NCBI GenBank assembly: GCA_016713035.1
Contig: JADJPW010000006.1
Coordinates: 62,001 to 126,000 of the forward strand
Source of the DNA: Verrucomicrobiaceae bacterium
GTDB taxonomy: Bacteria > Verrucomicrobiota > Verrucomicrobiia > Verrucomicrobiales > Verrucomicrobiaceae
Length of the DNA: 64,000 nt
Direction of reading: 5' to 3'
Under the pieces are notes generated by a model. The model saw nothing but the letters and a program-made list of their open reading frames with translations. It searched no databases and was not told the DNA's origin. Within the stretch, counting starts at the first letter, position 1; each line of letters opens with the position of its first letter. The translations under genes and the position numbers were made by a program. Shown here one piece after another: positions 26,759 through 34,052 of this stretch.

Positions 26759-27577
26759 TCAGGACTTGCCTAGGGAGCGTGCAAGGCGGGCGCGGATAGT
26801 CGCTGCGCGGTCGTTGTCATTGATCATCTCCAGCATGGCGATGTAGTCCTGGCTGGTGGCCTCAAAACTGCGTGCCTCATGCGGGAGGTGCCCCTCTAGG
26901 ATGTCGAGCGCACGGTCGTAGTGCCGCAGGGCCTCCGCGTTTTCACGTAGCTCGTGACTGGCGGTGGCCAGATTGCTATGCGACTGCGCCGTGTCGCGGT
27001 GGTCTGCTCCGAGCACTTTTTCCCGCACTGCCAGAGCATCGGTGAACATGTCCTTGGCCTGATCTGGGAAGCCCGCGACGTAGTAGAGCCCCCCGAGGTT
27101 ATTGAAGAGCGTGGCCACAGCTTCGGAGTCGCGGCCATGGTTTGCCTCCAGGGTATCGAGGGCGCGGAGGTAGTGCTGCTCGGCGAGGGCGTATTTTCCC
27201 ATGCCTTTGTAGGACATGGCGAGGTTGTTGCGGAGCTGCGCGGCGGTTTCCTTTGTCTCGCGGGTGCCCAGGGCCTCAAAGTCGGTGATGGCGTCTTCGT
27301 AAAAGGCCGTGGCATCTCCTTCGCGGCCACTGAAGTCGAGCAGGGTCGCTAAATTCATCCGCACGGCGGCCAGGGTGCCCACGGGTAGCTCACGTCCCTC
27401 CGCGCTCGTCAGTGCCTCACGGTAGGCGGTTTCAGCGGCGGCGGGCTCGCTCTCACGCAGGGTGTCTCCCAGAATTTGGAGAGCATTCACCAGCGCAGGG
27501 AATCTGGCGGGATCGGCTGCGGCGGCTTCGCGTGCCTTTTGGGCAGTGGAACGGGCATTTTCAGGGGAGGCGGGCAT
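26759..27577 (-). CDS. Tetratricopeptide-repeat protein
   Basis: A 272-aa protein made of TPR/kinesin-light-chain-like repeats. Regular repeats of about 42 residues are visible, for example AAETAYREALTSAEGRELPV, ATAFYEDAITDFEALGTRET, ALAEQHYLRALDTLEANHGR, AKDMFTDALAVREKVLGADH and ALRHYDRALDILEGHLPHEA. No signal peptide or membrane segment is seen, so it is cytosolic. TPR arrays bind other proteins; the partner is unknown. It precedes araD on the same strand with a 23-base gap and may be in one transcript. Confidence 0.8.
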   Translation of the reverse strand: MPASPENARSTAQKAREAAAADPARFPALVNALQILGDTLRESEPAAAETAYREALTSAEGRELPVGTLAAVRMNLATLLDFSGREGDATAFYEDAITDFEALGTRETKETAAQLRNNLAMSYKGMGKYALAEQHYLRALDTLEANHGRDSEAVATLFNNLGGLYYVAGFPDQAKDMFTDALAVREKVLGADHRDTAQSHSNLATASHELRENAEALRHYDRALDILEGHLPHEARSFEATSQDYIAMLEMINDNDRAATIRARLARSLGKS

Positions 27578-27714
27578 GGCACTCGGAAGTCAGGCGGCCA
27601 GATAGGAACCGGAAAACGGGAAAAAGAAATCGAAAAGTAGGCGCAAGATGAGTCAGGGCCTCCTTAGCGCTGCCTGGAGTGTGCGTCAGAGGGCGAAGAG
27701 GCCTTCTTTCGACC

Positions 27715-28161
27715 TCAATTATTCCGGCGGCGCATTTCATCGCGACGCCCGTCTGCATAGGCGGTGAAGACGGCTTTGATCTCATCCCGCACGCGGCGGA
27801 AGACACTCATGATTTCCTCCTCGCTGCCGGTGGCGTGGGCGGGGTCGTCGAAGGGCCAGTGGTGGCGCTGGAGCTGGCCGGGATACATCGGGCAGGCCTG
27901 GTCTGCATTGCCGCAGACGGTGATGACGGTCTCCACATCGCGGACGAGGAAGTCGTTCATGTGCTTGCTCGTGTGCGCGGAGATGTCGATGCCGATTTCC
28001 GCCATCGCCTTGATGCCGAGCGGATGCACGTAGCCCGCAGGTTTCGATCCGGCGCTGGCGACTTCGAGGATGTCACCCGCGACGTGGCGCAGCAGGCCTT
28101 CGGCAAGGTGCGAGCGGCAGGAATTGCCGGTGCAGAGGATGAGAACGAGCGGTTTGTTCAT
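27715..28161 (-). CDS. arsC: Arsenate reductase, thioredoxin-coupled type
   Basis: A 148-aa enzyme of the low-molecular-weight phosphatase fold that reduces arsenate to arsenite. The P-loop CTGNSCRS holds the nucleophile Cys10, and the pair Cys83 and Cys90 (TVCGNADQACP) matches the Cys cascade of thioredoxin-linked ArsC (S. aureus type). WPFDDPAHATG supplies the general-acid Asp. The ATG at 28161 is chosen; it overlaps the aquaporin stop by ATGA. This is the last gene of the arsR-DUF6428-aqp-arsC operon. Confidence 0.93.
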   Translation of the reverse strand: MNKPLVLILCTGNSCRSHLAEGLLRHVAGDILEVASAGSKPAGYVHPLGIKAMAEIGIDISAHTSKHMNDFLVRDVETVITVCGNADQACPMYPGQLQRHHWPFDDPAHATGSEEEIMSVFRRVRDEIKAVFTAYADGRRDEMRRRNN

Positions 28162-28805
28162 GAGGGAGTGGGTTCGACAGCTTTCGCGAGCGGCACGGCA
28201 ACGAATGCGCCGAGCACCGTCGCAGTTAGATATATCCAAAGGTGCTCCAGGTGGCCGGAGACGAGCGCGGGAGCCAGCGAGCGTGCGGGATTCATCGACG
28301 CTCCGCAGATAGGGCCAGCGAACATGGCCTCCAGGGCGATCACACCGCCGACTGCGATGCCTGCGGTGATGCCTTTTTCCTTCGCACCAGTGGAAACACG
28401 CAAGATCGTCAGCATGAGGATGCAAGTGAGGATGAACTCCAAAACGAAGCTCTGCATCGCCGAGCCTGCGGGGAGCGTCGCACCGAGCTTTTCGTGATTT
28501 GGGAACAAAAGTCGCAAAACGCCGCTCGCGGCCACTGCGCCAGCGATTTGGGCCAAAACATAGCCGAGCACGCTTTTCCATGCGAAACGGCCCGCGACTG
28601 CGAAACCGAGCGTCACAGCCGGATTGAGGTGCGCCCCGCTGACATCGCCAAAGGTGTAGATCATCGCCATGACCACGAGGCCGAAGGTCAGCGCGATGCC
28701 CGCGTGGCCGATCACGCCGCCGCTCACATCATTGATCACGATGGCACCAGTGCCCGCGAAGATGAGGATGAAGGTGCCGAGGAGTTCGGAGAGGAGCTTA
28801 TTCAT
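28158..28805 (-). CDS. aqpS: MIP-family aquaporin (AqpS-like), arsenite channel candidate
   Basis: A 215-aa channel with six hydrophobic segments and both pore motifs: HLNPAVT in the first half and SMNPARS in the second. Other family blocks are LLGTFILIFAGTGAIVIN and GGVIALEAMFAGPICG. Glycerol-facilitator-like channels in ars operons let arsenite leave the cell down its gradient after arsenate reduction, as known for Sinorhizobium AqpS. Here it lies between DUF6428 and arsC, and no active efflux permease is visible, which supports that role. The start at 28805 is 1 base after the DUF6428 stop. Confidence 0.88.
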   Translation of the reverse strand: MNKLLSELLGTFILIFAGTGAIVINDVSGGVIGHAGIALTFGLVVMAMIYTFGDVSGAHLNPAVTLGFAVAGRFAWKSVLGYVLAQIAGAVAASGVLRLLFPNHEKLGATLPAGSAMQSFVLEFILTCILMLTILRVSTGAKEKGITAGIAVGGVIALEAMFAGPICGASMNPARSLAPALVSGHLEHLWIYLTATVLGAFVAVPLAKAVEPTPS

Positions 28806-28806
28806 G

Positions 28807-29286
28807 TCAGCAGCATTTGGAGCCGGGCGTGCAGCAGGTCTGTGGCAGGATTTTCGGTGCCGGAGCACACTCGCCCGGCAGACAAATCCCGCGTGCGAGG
28901 CAATCGGTGTGCTTCCAGCCGCAGCGGAAGGTCAGCGTGCCCTCGATCACCTCAGCGCTCTCGACCGGGAACTGCGCCACGACGCCGTCTTCGTATTCGA
29001 TTTCCACGGGAAGCTCGTGATGCGGCAGCACATCGCCCGCTTTGTCAAAGATGGCGGCCAGTTTGCCCGCGTGTAGGCGGTGGGCGACATCGTCATGCAC
29101 CCAGGTTTGCAGCAAACAAGTCTCCAGCGTGCGCCGCGTGCCGCCGCAGTCGATGAAGCGCTTCAATACGTGGCCAACCTCAGTAATGTGGAAGTGCGCG
29201 GGGATCAGGCCACCGTCCGGCAGGATGAAAGTGAGCGGTTTGTCCGCATGCGAGCGGAGGTGAGTGAGGAGTTCAGCAATGGTCAT
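28807..29286 (-). CDS. DUF6428-family ars operon protein with Cys-rich tail
   Basis: A 159-aa protein: MTIAELLTHLRSHADKPLTF, GGLIPAHFHITEVGHVLKRF, IDCGGTRRTLETCLLQTWVH and PHHELPVEIEYEDGVVAQFP are the recognisable blocks. From memory the family recurs beside ArsR in arsenic operons. The C-terminus carries six cysteines, the last four in TCCTPGSKCC, which could bind thiophilic metalloids. There is no signal peptide. Function is not established; arsenite binding or chaperoning is inference. It starts 6 bases after the arsR stop and ends 1 base before the aquaporin start. Confidence 0.75.
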   Translation of the reverse strand: MTIAELLTHLRSHADKPLTFILPDGGLIPAHFHITEVGHVLKRFIDCGGTRRTLETCLLQTWVHDDVAHRLHAGKLAAIFDKAGDVLPHHELPVEIEYEDGVVAQFPVESAEVIEGTLTFRCGWKHTDCLARGICLPGECAPAPKILPQTCCTPGSKCC

Positions 29287-29292
29287 GGGGAA

Positions 29293-29601
29293 TTAGCAGC
29301 ATTTGGTTTTTTTGCCGCCGCAGGCCAGCCGGTCCACGCAGCGGAGGAAATCGCTCAGGCAATCGCAGGCGAGCGAGTAGTAGATATTGAGTCCGCGCTT
29401 CTCGCAGTTCAGCACACCCGCCTCACGCATGAGCGTGAGATGCTTCGAGACCGTGGACATGTCCGCGCCGACGAGGTCTTTGAGGTCACAGACACACATT
29501 TCGCCCTTCATCAAAGCCTCGGCGATGAGGAGCCGCGACGGATGCCCCAGCGCCTTGATCACGGCGGCGCGGTCTTCGAGCTTTTTCTTCGTGGTGGGCA
29601 T
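29293..29601 (-). CDS. arsR: ArsR-family arsenite-responsive repressor
   Basis: A 102-aa winged-helix repressor. The helix-turn-helix region reads VCDLKDLVGADMSTVSKHLTLM. Cys36 and Cys38 (MCVCDL) form the CxC arsenite sensor at the start of the recognition region, and further cysteines (79, 81, 88, 94, 101, 102) crowd the C-terminus. It heads the minus-strand operon arsR-DUF6428-aqp-arsC and diverges from arsD-arsA. A palindrome (29603-29624) lies 1 base upstream of its ATG, so it probably represses both directions. Confidence 0.93.
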   Translation of the reverse strand: MPTTKKKLEDRAAVIKALGHPSRLLIAEALMKGEMCVCDLKDLVGADMSTVSKHLTLMREAGVLNCEKRGLNIYYSLACDCLSDFLRCVDRLACGGKKTKCC

Positions 29602-29602
29602 C

Positions 29603-29624
29603 TATTTGGCGAAATAGCCAAATA
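29603..29624. promoter_or_regulatory. Putative ArsR operator in the arsR/arsD divergent promoter
   Basis: A perfect dyad TATTTGGC-GAAATA-GCCAAATA with 8-bp arms lies directly upstream of arsR, in the only gap between the two divergent ars operons. Its half-site closely resembles the dyad at 33601-33624. Assignment as the ArsR binding site rests on position and symmetry. Confidence 0.7.
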
Positions 29625-29694
29625 AAGCGAGCGGGCAACAAGTTTCGCTCAGTGACGGGGCTTTACTTGCTTATGAACCGGGCGAGCCTCCCTC

Positions 29695-30024
29695 ATGAAA
29701 ACCATCCAGGTCTTTGATCCGCCCATGTGCTGCTCCACCGGTATCTGCGGTCCGAATATTGATCCTGATCTCGTGAACTTCGCGGCATCGCTGTCGCAAC
29801 TAGCGAACATGGGGGTCAAAATCGAGCGCCAGAACCTGGGGCAGCAGCCGATGGCCTTTGCGAAGAACGCGGCGGTGAAGGCTCTGCTGGAAAAAGAAGG
29901 CACCACCGTGCTGCCAGTCATCTTTATCGACGGCGAGGTTTATATGAAGGGCCGCTATCCGAACCATGACGAGCGTCCGGTGTTCTTCCGCACGGTGTTG
30001 GGCATCGAGGAGGCCAAATCATGA
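29695..30024 (+). CDS. arsD: ArsD arsenite metallochaperone/repressor
   Basis: A 109-aa protein beginning FDPPMCCSTGICGPNIDPDL. The Cys12-Cys13-Cys18 triad is the As(III) site known from ArsD. The rest (LVNFAASLSQLANMGVKIER, VLPVIFIDGEVYMKGRYP) follows the family's thioredoxin-like fold. The vicinal Cys pairs near the C-terminus of the R773 protein are absent, as in many shorter homologues. ArsD passes arsenite to ArsA; its stop overlaps the arsA start by ATGA. Confidence 0.95.
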   Translation: MKTIQVFDPPMCCSTGICGPNIDPDLVNFAASLSQLANMGVKIERQNLGQQPMAFAKNAAVKALLEKEGTTVLPVIFIDGEVYMKGRYPNHDERPVFFRTVLGIEEAKS

Positions 30025-31880
30025 ACCTGCCCACTTACCAGCCTGATGCCGCCACTTCGACACGCTTCCTCTTTTTCACCGGCAAAGGCGGCGTGGGCAA
30101 AACCTCACTCTCATGCGCCACGGCGCTGCGACTCGTCGAGGCGGGCAAACGCGTCCTTTTGGTGAGCACGGACCCGGCATCGAACCTCGATGAGGTGCTC
30201 GAAACAAAGCTCACGAACGCGCCCACGCCCATCGTGGGTGCGCCGGGCCTCGATGCGCTGAACATCAATCCCGTGGCCGCTGCGGCGGCGTATCGCGAGC
30301 GTTTGATCGGCCCCATGCGCGGCCTGCTGCCGGAGGCGGCGCTGCGCAGCATGGAGGAGCAGCTTTCCGGCTCCTGCACGGTGGAGATCGCGGCGTTTGA
30401 CGAGTTCTCCGGCCTCATCGGTGATCCGAATGCCGCGAAGGCTTATGACCACGTCATCTTCGACACTGCGCCCACCGGCCACACCTTGCGGCTCATGAGC
30501 CTGGCGAAGGCCTGGGACCAGTTTCTCGACAAAAACACCAGCGGCACGTCCTGCCTCGGACCGCTGGCCGGATTGGAAAAGCAGCGCGGCATTTACGAAG
30601 CCACGGTGAACACGCTCGCCGATGCCACCGCGACCACGCTGGTGCTCGTGAGCCGTCCGCAACTCTCCGCGCTGCGTGAGGCCGAACGCACCTCGAAGGA
30701 ACTGCGTGCGCTCGGCATCGCGAATCAATGCCTCGTCATCAATGGTGTGTTTGTAGGCGCAAACGCCAGTTTGCGGTCTGACGGCCCCGCGTTGCCCAAA
30801 CCGCGTTCTGGCGAACGCGCCTACACGGCCGATCCCATCGCACAAGCCATGCAGCAGCGTGGTGAGGACGCCTTGAGTGCCTCGCAGCCTTTCATTGGCA
30901 GCATGCCCAGCTTTGTGGTGCCGCTGCGCTCCATCAACATCCTCGGCATCGGCGGATTGAAGGTGCTTTTGAGCGATGAAGCCGATGCGGTGGCGAATGC
31001 GGCTTTCTCATCGTGGCAGCCGCCGGAGATGCAAAGCCTCGCTGATCTCGTCAGCGGCATCGAGCAGCAAGGTCACGGCGTCATCATGACGATGGGCAAA
31101 GGCGGCGTGGGCAAAACGACCGTCGCCGCCGCCATCGCCGTGTTACTCGCGAAACGTGGTCACCGCGTGCATCTCAGCACCACCGATCCCGCCGCGCACA
31201 TTGCGCAAACGCTCGCCGGACAGGTGGAGGGCCTCACGACGAGTAAAATCGATCCCGCGGCCGAAACTGCCGCCTACACTGCGGAAGTCATGGCCAATCA
31301 AGGTTCGCAAATGGATGCCGCAGGCCGCTCCTTGCTCGAAGAAGACCTGCGCTCGCCCTGCACGGAGGAGATCGCCGTGTTCCGCGCCTTTGCCCGCGAG
31401 GTGGGACAAGGCACGAAACGCTTTGTCGTGCTCGACACCGCGCCCACCGGCCACACGCTGCTGCTTCTCGATGCCAGCGAGGCCTACCAACGCGAACTTG
31501 AGCGCCAAGCCCGCAGCACACAACCCGAGGAAGTGCTGAAACTCCTCGAACACCTGCGCGATCCCGCCTTCACGCACATCCTGCTCATCACCCTGCCCGA
31601 GGCCACGCCCGTGCACGAGGCCGCCGCCCTCCAGGCCGATCTCCGCCGCGCCCGCATCGAGCCCTACGCGTGGGTCATCAATCAAAGCCTGCTCCACAGC
31701 GGCTCCTGCGATCCCTTGCTGCAACGTCGCGAGCACTCCGAGCATCGCTACATCGACGAAGTCGTCGAAAAACAAGCCACCCGCACCGCCTGGCTGCCGT
31801 GGCAGGCCGAGGAGCCCATCGGGCCGGAGGCGCTGGTGCATCTGGCAATGGCGTGCCTGCACGAAACGTCTGTTTGTTGA
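30021..31880 (+). CDS. arsA: ArsA arsenite-activated ATPase
   Basis: A 619-aa two-lobed ATPase. Each half has a P-loop of the deviant Walker type, GKGGVGKTS (21-29) and GKGGVGKTT (about 359-367), and a DTAPTGHTL signature. The three metal ligands of R773 ArsA appear conserved as Cys119 (SGSCTVEI), Cys178 (TSCLGPL) and Cys447 (RSPCTEEI). ArsA normally energises the permease ArsB. No arsB or acr3 lies in this window, so the partner is either elsewhere in the genome or different. It is translationally coupled to arsD. Confidence 0.95.
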   Translation: MNLPTYQPDAATSTRFLFFTGKGGVGKTSLSCATALRLVEAGKRVLLVSTDPASNLDEVLETKLTNAPTPIVGAPGLDALNINPVAAAAAYRERLIGPMRGLLPEAALRSMEEQLSGSCTVEIAAFDEFSGLIGDPNAAKAYDHVIFDTAPTGHTLRLMSLAKAWDQFLDKNTSGTSCLGPLAGLEKQRGIYEATVNTLADATATTLVLVSRPQLSALREAERTSKELRALGIANQCLVINGVFVGANASLRSDGPALPKPRSGERAYTADPIAQAMQQRGEDALSASQPFIGSMPSFVVPLRSINILGIGGLKVLLSDEADAVANAAFSSWQPPEMQSLADLVSGIEQQGHGVIMTMGKGGVGKTTVAAAIAVLLAKRGHRVHLSTTDPAAHIAQTLAGQVEGLTTSKIDPAAETAAYTAEVMANQGSQMDAAGRSLLEEDLRSPCTEEIAVFRAFAREVGQGTKRFVVLDTAPTGHTLLLLDASEAYQRELERQARSTQPEEVLKLLEHLRDPAFTHILLITLPEATPVHEAAALQADLRRARIEPYAWVINQSLLHSGSCDPLLQRREHSEHRYIDEVVEKQATRTAWLPWQAEEPIGPEALVHLAMACLHETSVC

Positions 31881-31937
31881 TGCCTGCGCAGGATGACAGC
31901 AGGAAGTGACGTTTTCCTTCCGAAGCATCCACTCATC

Positions 31938-32474
31938 ATGAACCGAATTCTTCTTTCCTACCTCGCTCTCGCCCTCCTTTTGCCTGCTTTTGCCGCTGAG
32001 CCTGTTTCGACCACACCGAAGCTCGAAATTCTGAACAAGCAGATCGAGCGTAACCCGAACGACGCCAAGGCTCATTCGAACCGCGGCTATGTGCTGGCGC
32101 TTCTTGGACGAAAAGAGGAGGCGCGGAAGGATTTAAAGAAGGCGGTCGAGTTGCAGGACGACGCACCGATGCGCAACCGCGCGGGTTGGGCGTATTTCAA
32201 CATGGGCGACTACGCGGATGCGGTACGCGAGTGTGAAGCGTCAGCGAAGCTCAGCGATCACGGTGCTCATTACGACTATTACTCGCTGGTACTCGGCTAC
32301 TGGGGCACGGGCGACACGAAGCGGGCGCTGGAGAACTACGCGAAGGCCGTCGAGAAAGATCCGCGCCTAGGCGAATACAAGTCACTCAACGAACGCACCG
32401 CCGAGTGGACGCCGCTGGAGCGCCAGGCTATGCACGAGACGTATGTGCTCTGGAGCAAGGCTTGGCGGCCTTGA
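31938..32474 (+). CDS. Exported TPR protein
   Basis: A 178-aa protein with a signal peptide (MNRILLSYLALALLLPAFAA) and about four TPR units (NPNDAKAHSNRGYVLALLGR, EEARKDLKKAVELQDDAPMR, GWAYFNMGDYADAVRECEAS, WGTGDTKRALENYAKAVEKDP). It is expected in the periplasm, where TPRs would mediate protein contacts. The start follows the signal peptide; the frame is open 45 bases upstream. It lies 57 bases after arsA on the same strand, so it may be read through from the ars promoter, but nothing ties its function to arsenic. Confidence 0.75.
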   Translation: MNRILLSYLALALLLPAFAAEPVSTTPKLEILNKQIERNPNDAKAHSNRGYVLALLGRKEEARKDLKKAVELQDDAPMRNRAGWAYFNMGDYADAVRECEASAKLSDHGAHYDYYSLVLGYWGTGDTKRALENYAKAVEKDPRLGEYKSLNERTAEWTPLERQAMHETYVLWSKAWRP

Positions 32475-32478
32475 TTCA

Positions 32479-33591
32479 TCAGCTATCCCGATGCGTCGGC
32501 GTCGGTTTGCCGGGACGGAAGTGCTCTTCGTGATCGAGCGTGGCTTTGAGGCCGAAAAATTGCGCCGCAGTCGCTTCGACGCCTGCTTTCACCGCTTCCA
32601 TGAGCGACGCCGGATCTGCCTCGGCACGCAGATTGATGATGAGCTGGCCGCCAGTGCTCGGTTCGTCGAGTTCCATGCCGAGCTCGGCCACATAGTCGCT
32701 GCGCACGAGATTGATGCTCGCCAGTTCGCCCGCGATGCCATCGTCGGGGCTGAAGGTCATCTTGAAATGGGCGATCTCGATGCCTGCGAGCTGTAACCGC
32801 CCTTGAACATGCGTGGCGAGCTTTTTGAGGAAGTCGTTCGCCTCGAACTCGTCATCCGATTTCAGCGTGACGGTGGCGTTCAGCCAGCCGAGCAGCGCTT
32901 CGCCATCGGCATAGACTTCGTAATCGACGGCCATGGGATTGCGCCGCGCTTGCTCATCGGTCATGAGGCTGGCGAAAAGCTCATCGAGACCGGTTTCCTG
33001 ACGTGGCGAGGCCGTGACGACCTTCGCGAGCGGGAATTCCTTCGTCAAAACGGCTCGCAGCTCCTCGCGTTGTGTGTCGTCGATGAGATCGCTTTTGCTG
33101 ATGACGATGATGTCGGCCTCTTCGAGCTGCTTTTTGAAGATGTAGGCCACTTTGGAGGAGAAGGTGCCGCCATCATCGAGACCGAACACACGGCGGGCGC
33201 GGATCGGGTCCACCAGCACACTCAGCGGCGCGATGGTGAAGGCATCGCCATACATGCGGCGCAGCGGATACGTCACCGTCGCCACGAGGTCCGTGCAGCT
33301 CCCCACCGGCTCCGCGATGAAGACATCCGGCTTGGTGCTGCTCGTCAGCTTGCTGGCGGCATCGACGAGCGTGTTGAAGCGGCAGCAGAAGCAGCCGCCC
33401 GCGATTTCCTCCGTCGCATAGCCCTGGCCGCGCAGCAGCTTCGTGTCCACGAGGCCACCCGCCTGATCATTCGTGATGAGGCCGACTTTGAGGCCCTGAT
33501 CGCTCAAATACCGCGCCAACCGTCCGACGGTGGTCGTTTTACCGGCTCCGAGGAAGCCTCCGATCATGATGTAGCGTGCGCGTTGGGACAT
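32479..33591 (-). CDS. G3E-family (CobW/P47K) GTP-binding metallochaperone
   Basis: A 370-aa GTPase. The Walker A loop GGFLGAGKTTT opens the protein at residues 11-21, GCFCC (66-70) is the metal-binding CxCC motif of the G3E family, EPVGSCTDL follows, and SKSDL replaces the usual NKxD guanine-specificity motif. A CobW C-terminal domain is plausible after about residue 230. G3E GTPases insert or deliver metals (Zn, Co, Ni, Fe). It diverges from the second ArsR gene over a perfect 10-bp dyad, which suggests control by that regulator. The metal is not known. Confidence 0.85.
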   Translation of the reverse strand: MSQRARYIMIGGFLGAGKTTTVGRLARYLSDQGLKVGLITNDQAGGLVDTKLLRGQGYATEEIAGGCFCCRFNTLVDAASKLTSSTKPDVFIAEPVGSCTDLVATVTYPLRRMYGDAFTIAPLSVLVDPIRARRVFGLDDGGTFSSKVAYIFKKQLEEADIIVISKSDLIDDTQREELRAVLTKEFPLAKVVTASPRQETGLDELFASLMTDEQARRNPMAVDYEVYADGEALLGWLNATVTLKSDDEFEANDFLKKLATHVQGRLQLAGIEIAHFKMTFSPDDGIAGELASINLVRSDYVAELGMELDEPSTGGQLIINLRAEADPASLMEAVKAGVEATAAQFFGLKATLDHEEHFRPGKPTPTHRDS

Positions 33592-33600
33592 GGGGTGTTT

Positions 33601-33624
33601 TTATTTGCCAGATGTGGCAAATAA
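33601..33624. promoter_or_regulatory. Putative ArsR-type operator between the G3E GTPase and second ArsR gene
   Basis: A perfect dyad TTATTTGCCA-GATG-TGGCAAATAA with 10-bp arms lies 9 bases upstream of the G3E gene start and 55 bases upstream of the divergent ArsR gene. Its half-site resembles the TATTTGGC arm of the ars operator at 29603. Function as a repressor site is inferred from symmetry and position. Confidence 0.75.
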
Positions 33625-33679
33625 ACAAGCGCCAACCACGCATCTTGCAAAAAAATCCACCACGCTGTATTTCCGAGCC

Positions 33680-33994
33680 ATGCCTGCCCGCAAAACCTTC
33701 GACTGCCTTAGCGCCATGCGTGCGCTGGGTGAGCCGACGCGTCTGCGCCTCGTGCGCCAACTCATCGCGGGAGCGAAGCCCGTGACCGAGCTGTGCGAAG
33801 CGCTCGAAGTCACGCCCTACAACGTTTCCAAGCACCTCCGCGTGCTGAAAGAAGCCGGACTCCTCGAAGTCGAGAAACAAGGCCAGCAGCGCATCTACGC
33901 CCTCGCCGCCGCCTTTCGTGAGAAGCTCTCGAACAACGCCAAGACGCTCGATCTCGGCTGCTGCCAGTTTCATTTCGACAAGCTGCCGGAGTAG
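33680..33994 (+). CDS. ArsR/SmtB-family regulator with C-terminal Cys-Cys motif
   Basis: A 104-aa winged-helix regulator: ALGEPTRLRLVRQL, PVTELCEALEVTPYNVSKHL and VLKEAGLLEVEKQGQQRIYAL are the standard blocks. The CxC sensor of the first ArsR is absent (one Cys, Cys39, lies there). Instead Cys94-Cys95 with His98 in LGCCQFHFDK near the C-terminus could bind a metal. The ATG at 33680 gives the family N-terminus. Divergent from the G3E GTPase over a dyad. A diverged copy of its 3' end reappears at 37003-37058. Confidence 0.88.
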   Translation: MPARKTFDCLSAMRALGEPTRLRLVRQLIAGAKPVTELCEALEVTPYNVSKHLRVLKEAGLLEVEKQGQQRIYALAAAFREKLSNNAKTLDLGCCQFHFDKLPE

Positions 33995-34020
33995 CGAAAG
34001 CTGGCAATAATACGTTTAAA

Positions 34021-34049
34021 ACGATGTGGTATTAAAAACATCGTATTTT
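34021..34049 (+). terminator. Hairpin after the second ArsR gene
   Basis: ACGATGT (34021-34027) pairs with ACATCGT (34038-34044) and is followed by ATTTTA; flanking A and T bases extend the stem. It lies 26 bases past the ArsR stop and directly before the left end of the first IS4-type copy. Confidence 0.6.
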
Positions 34050-34052
34050 ACT

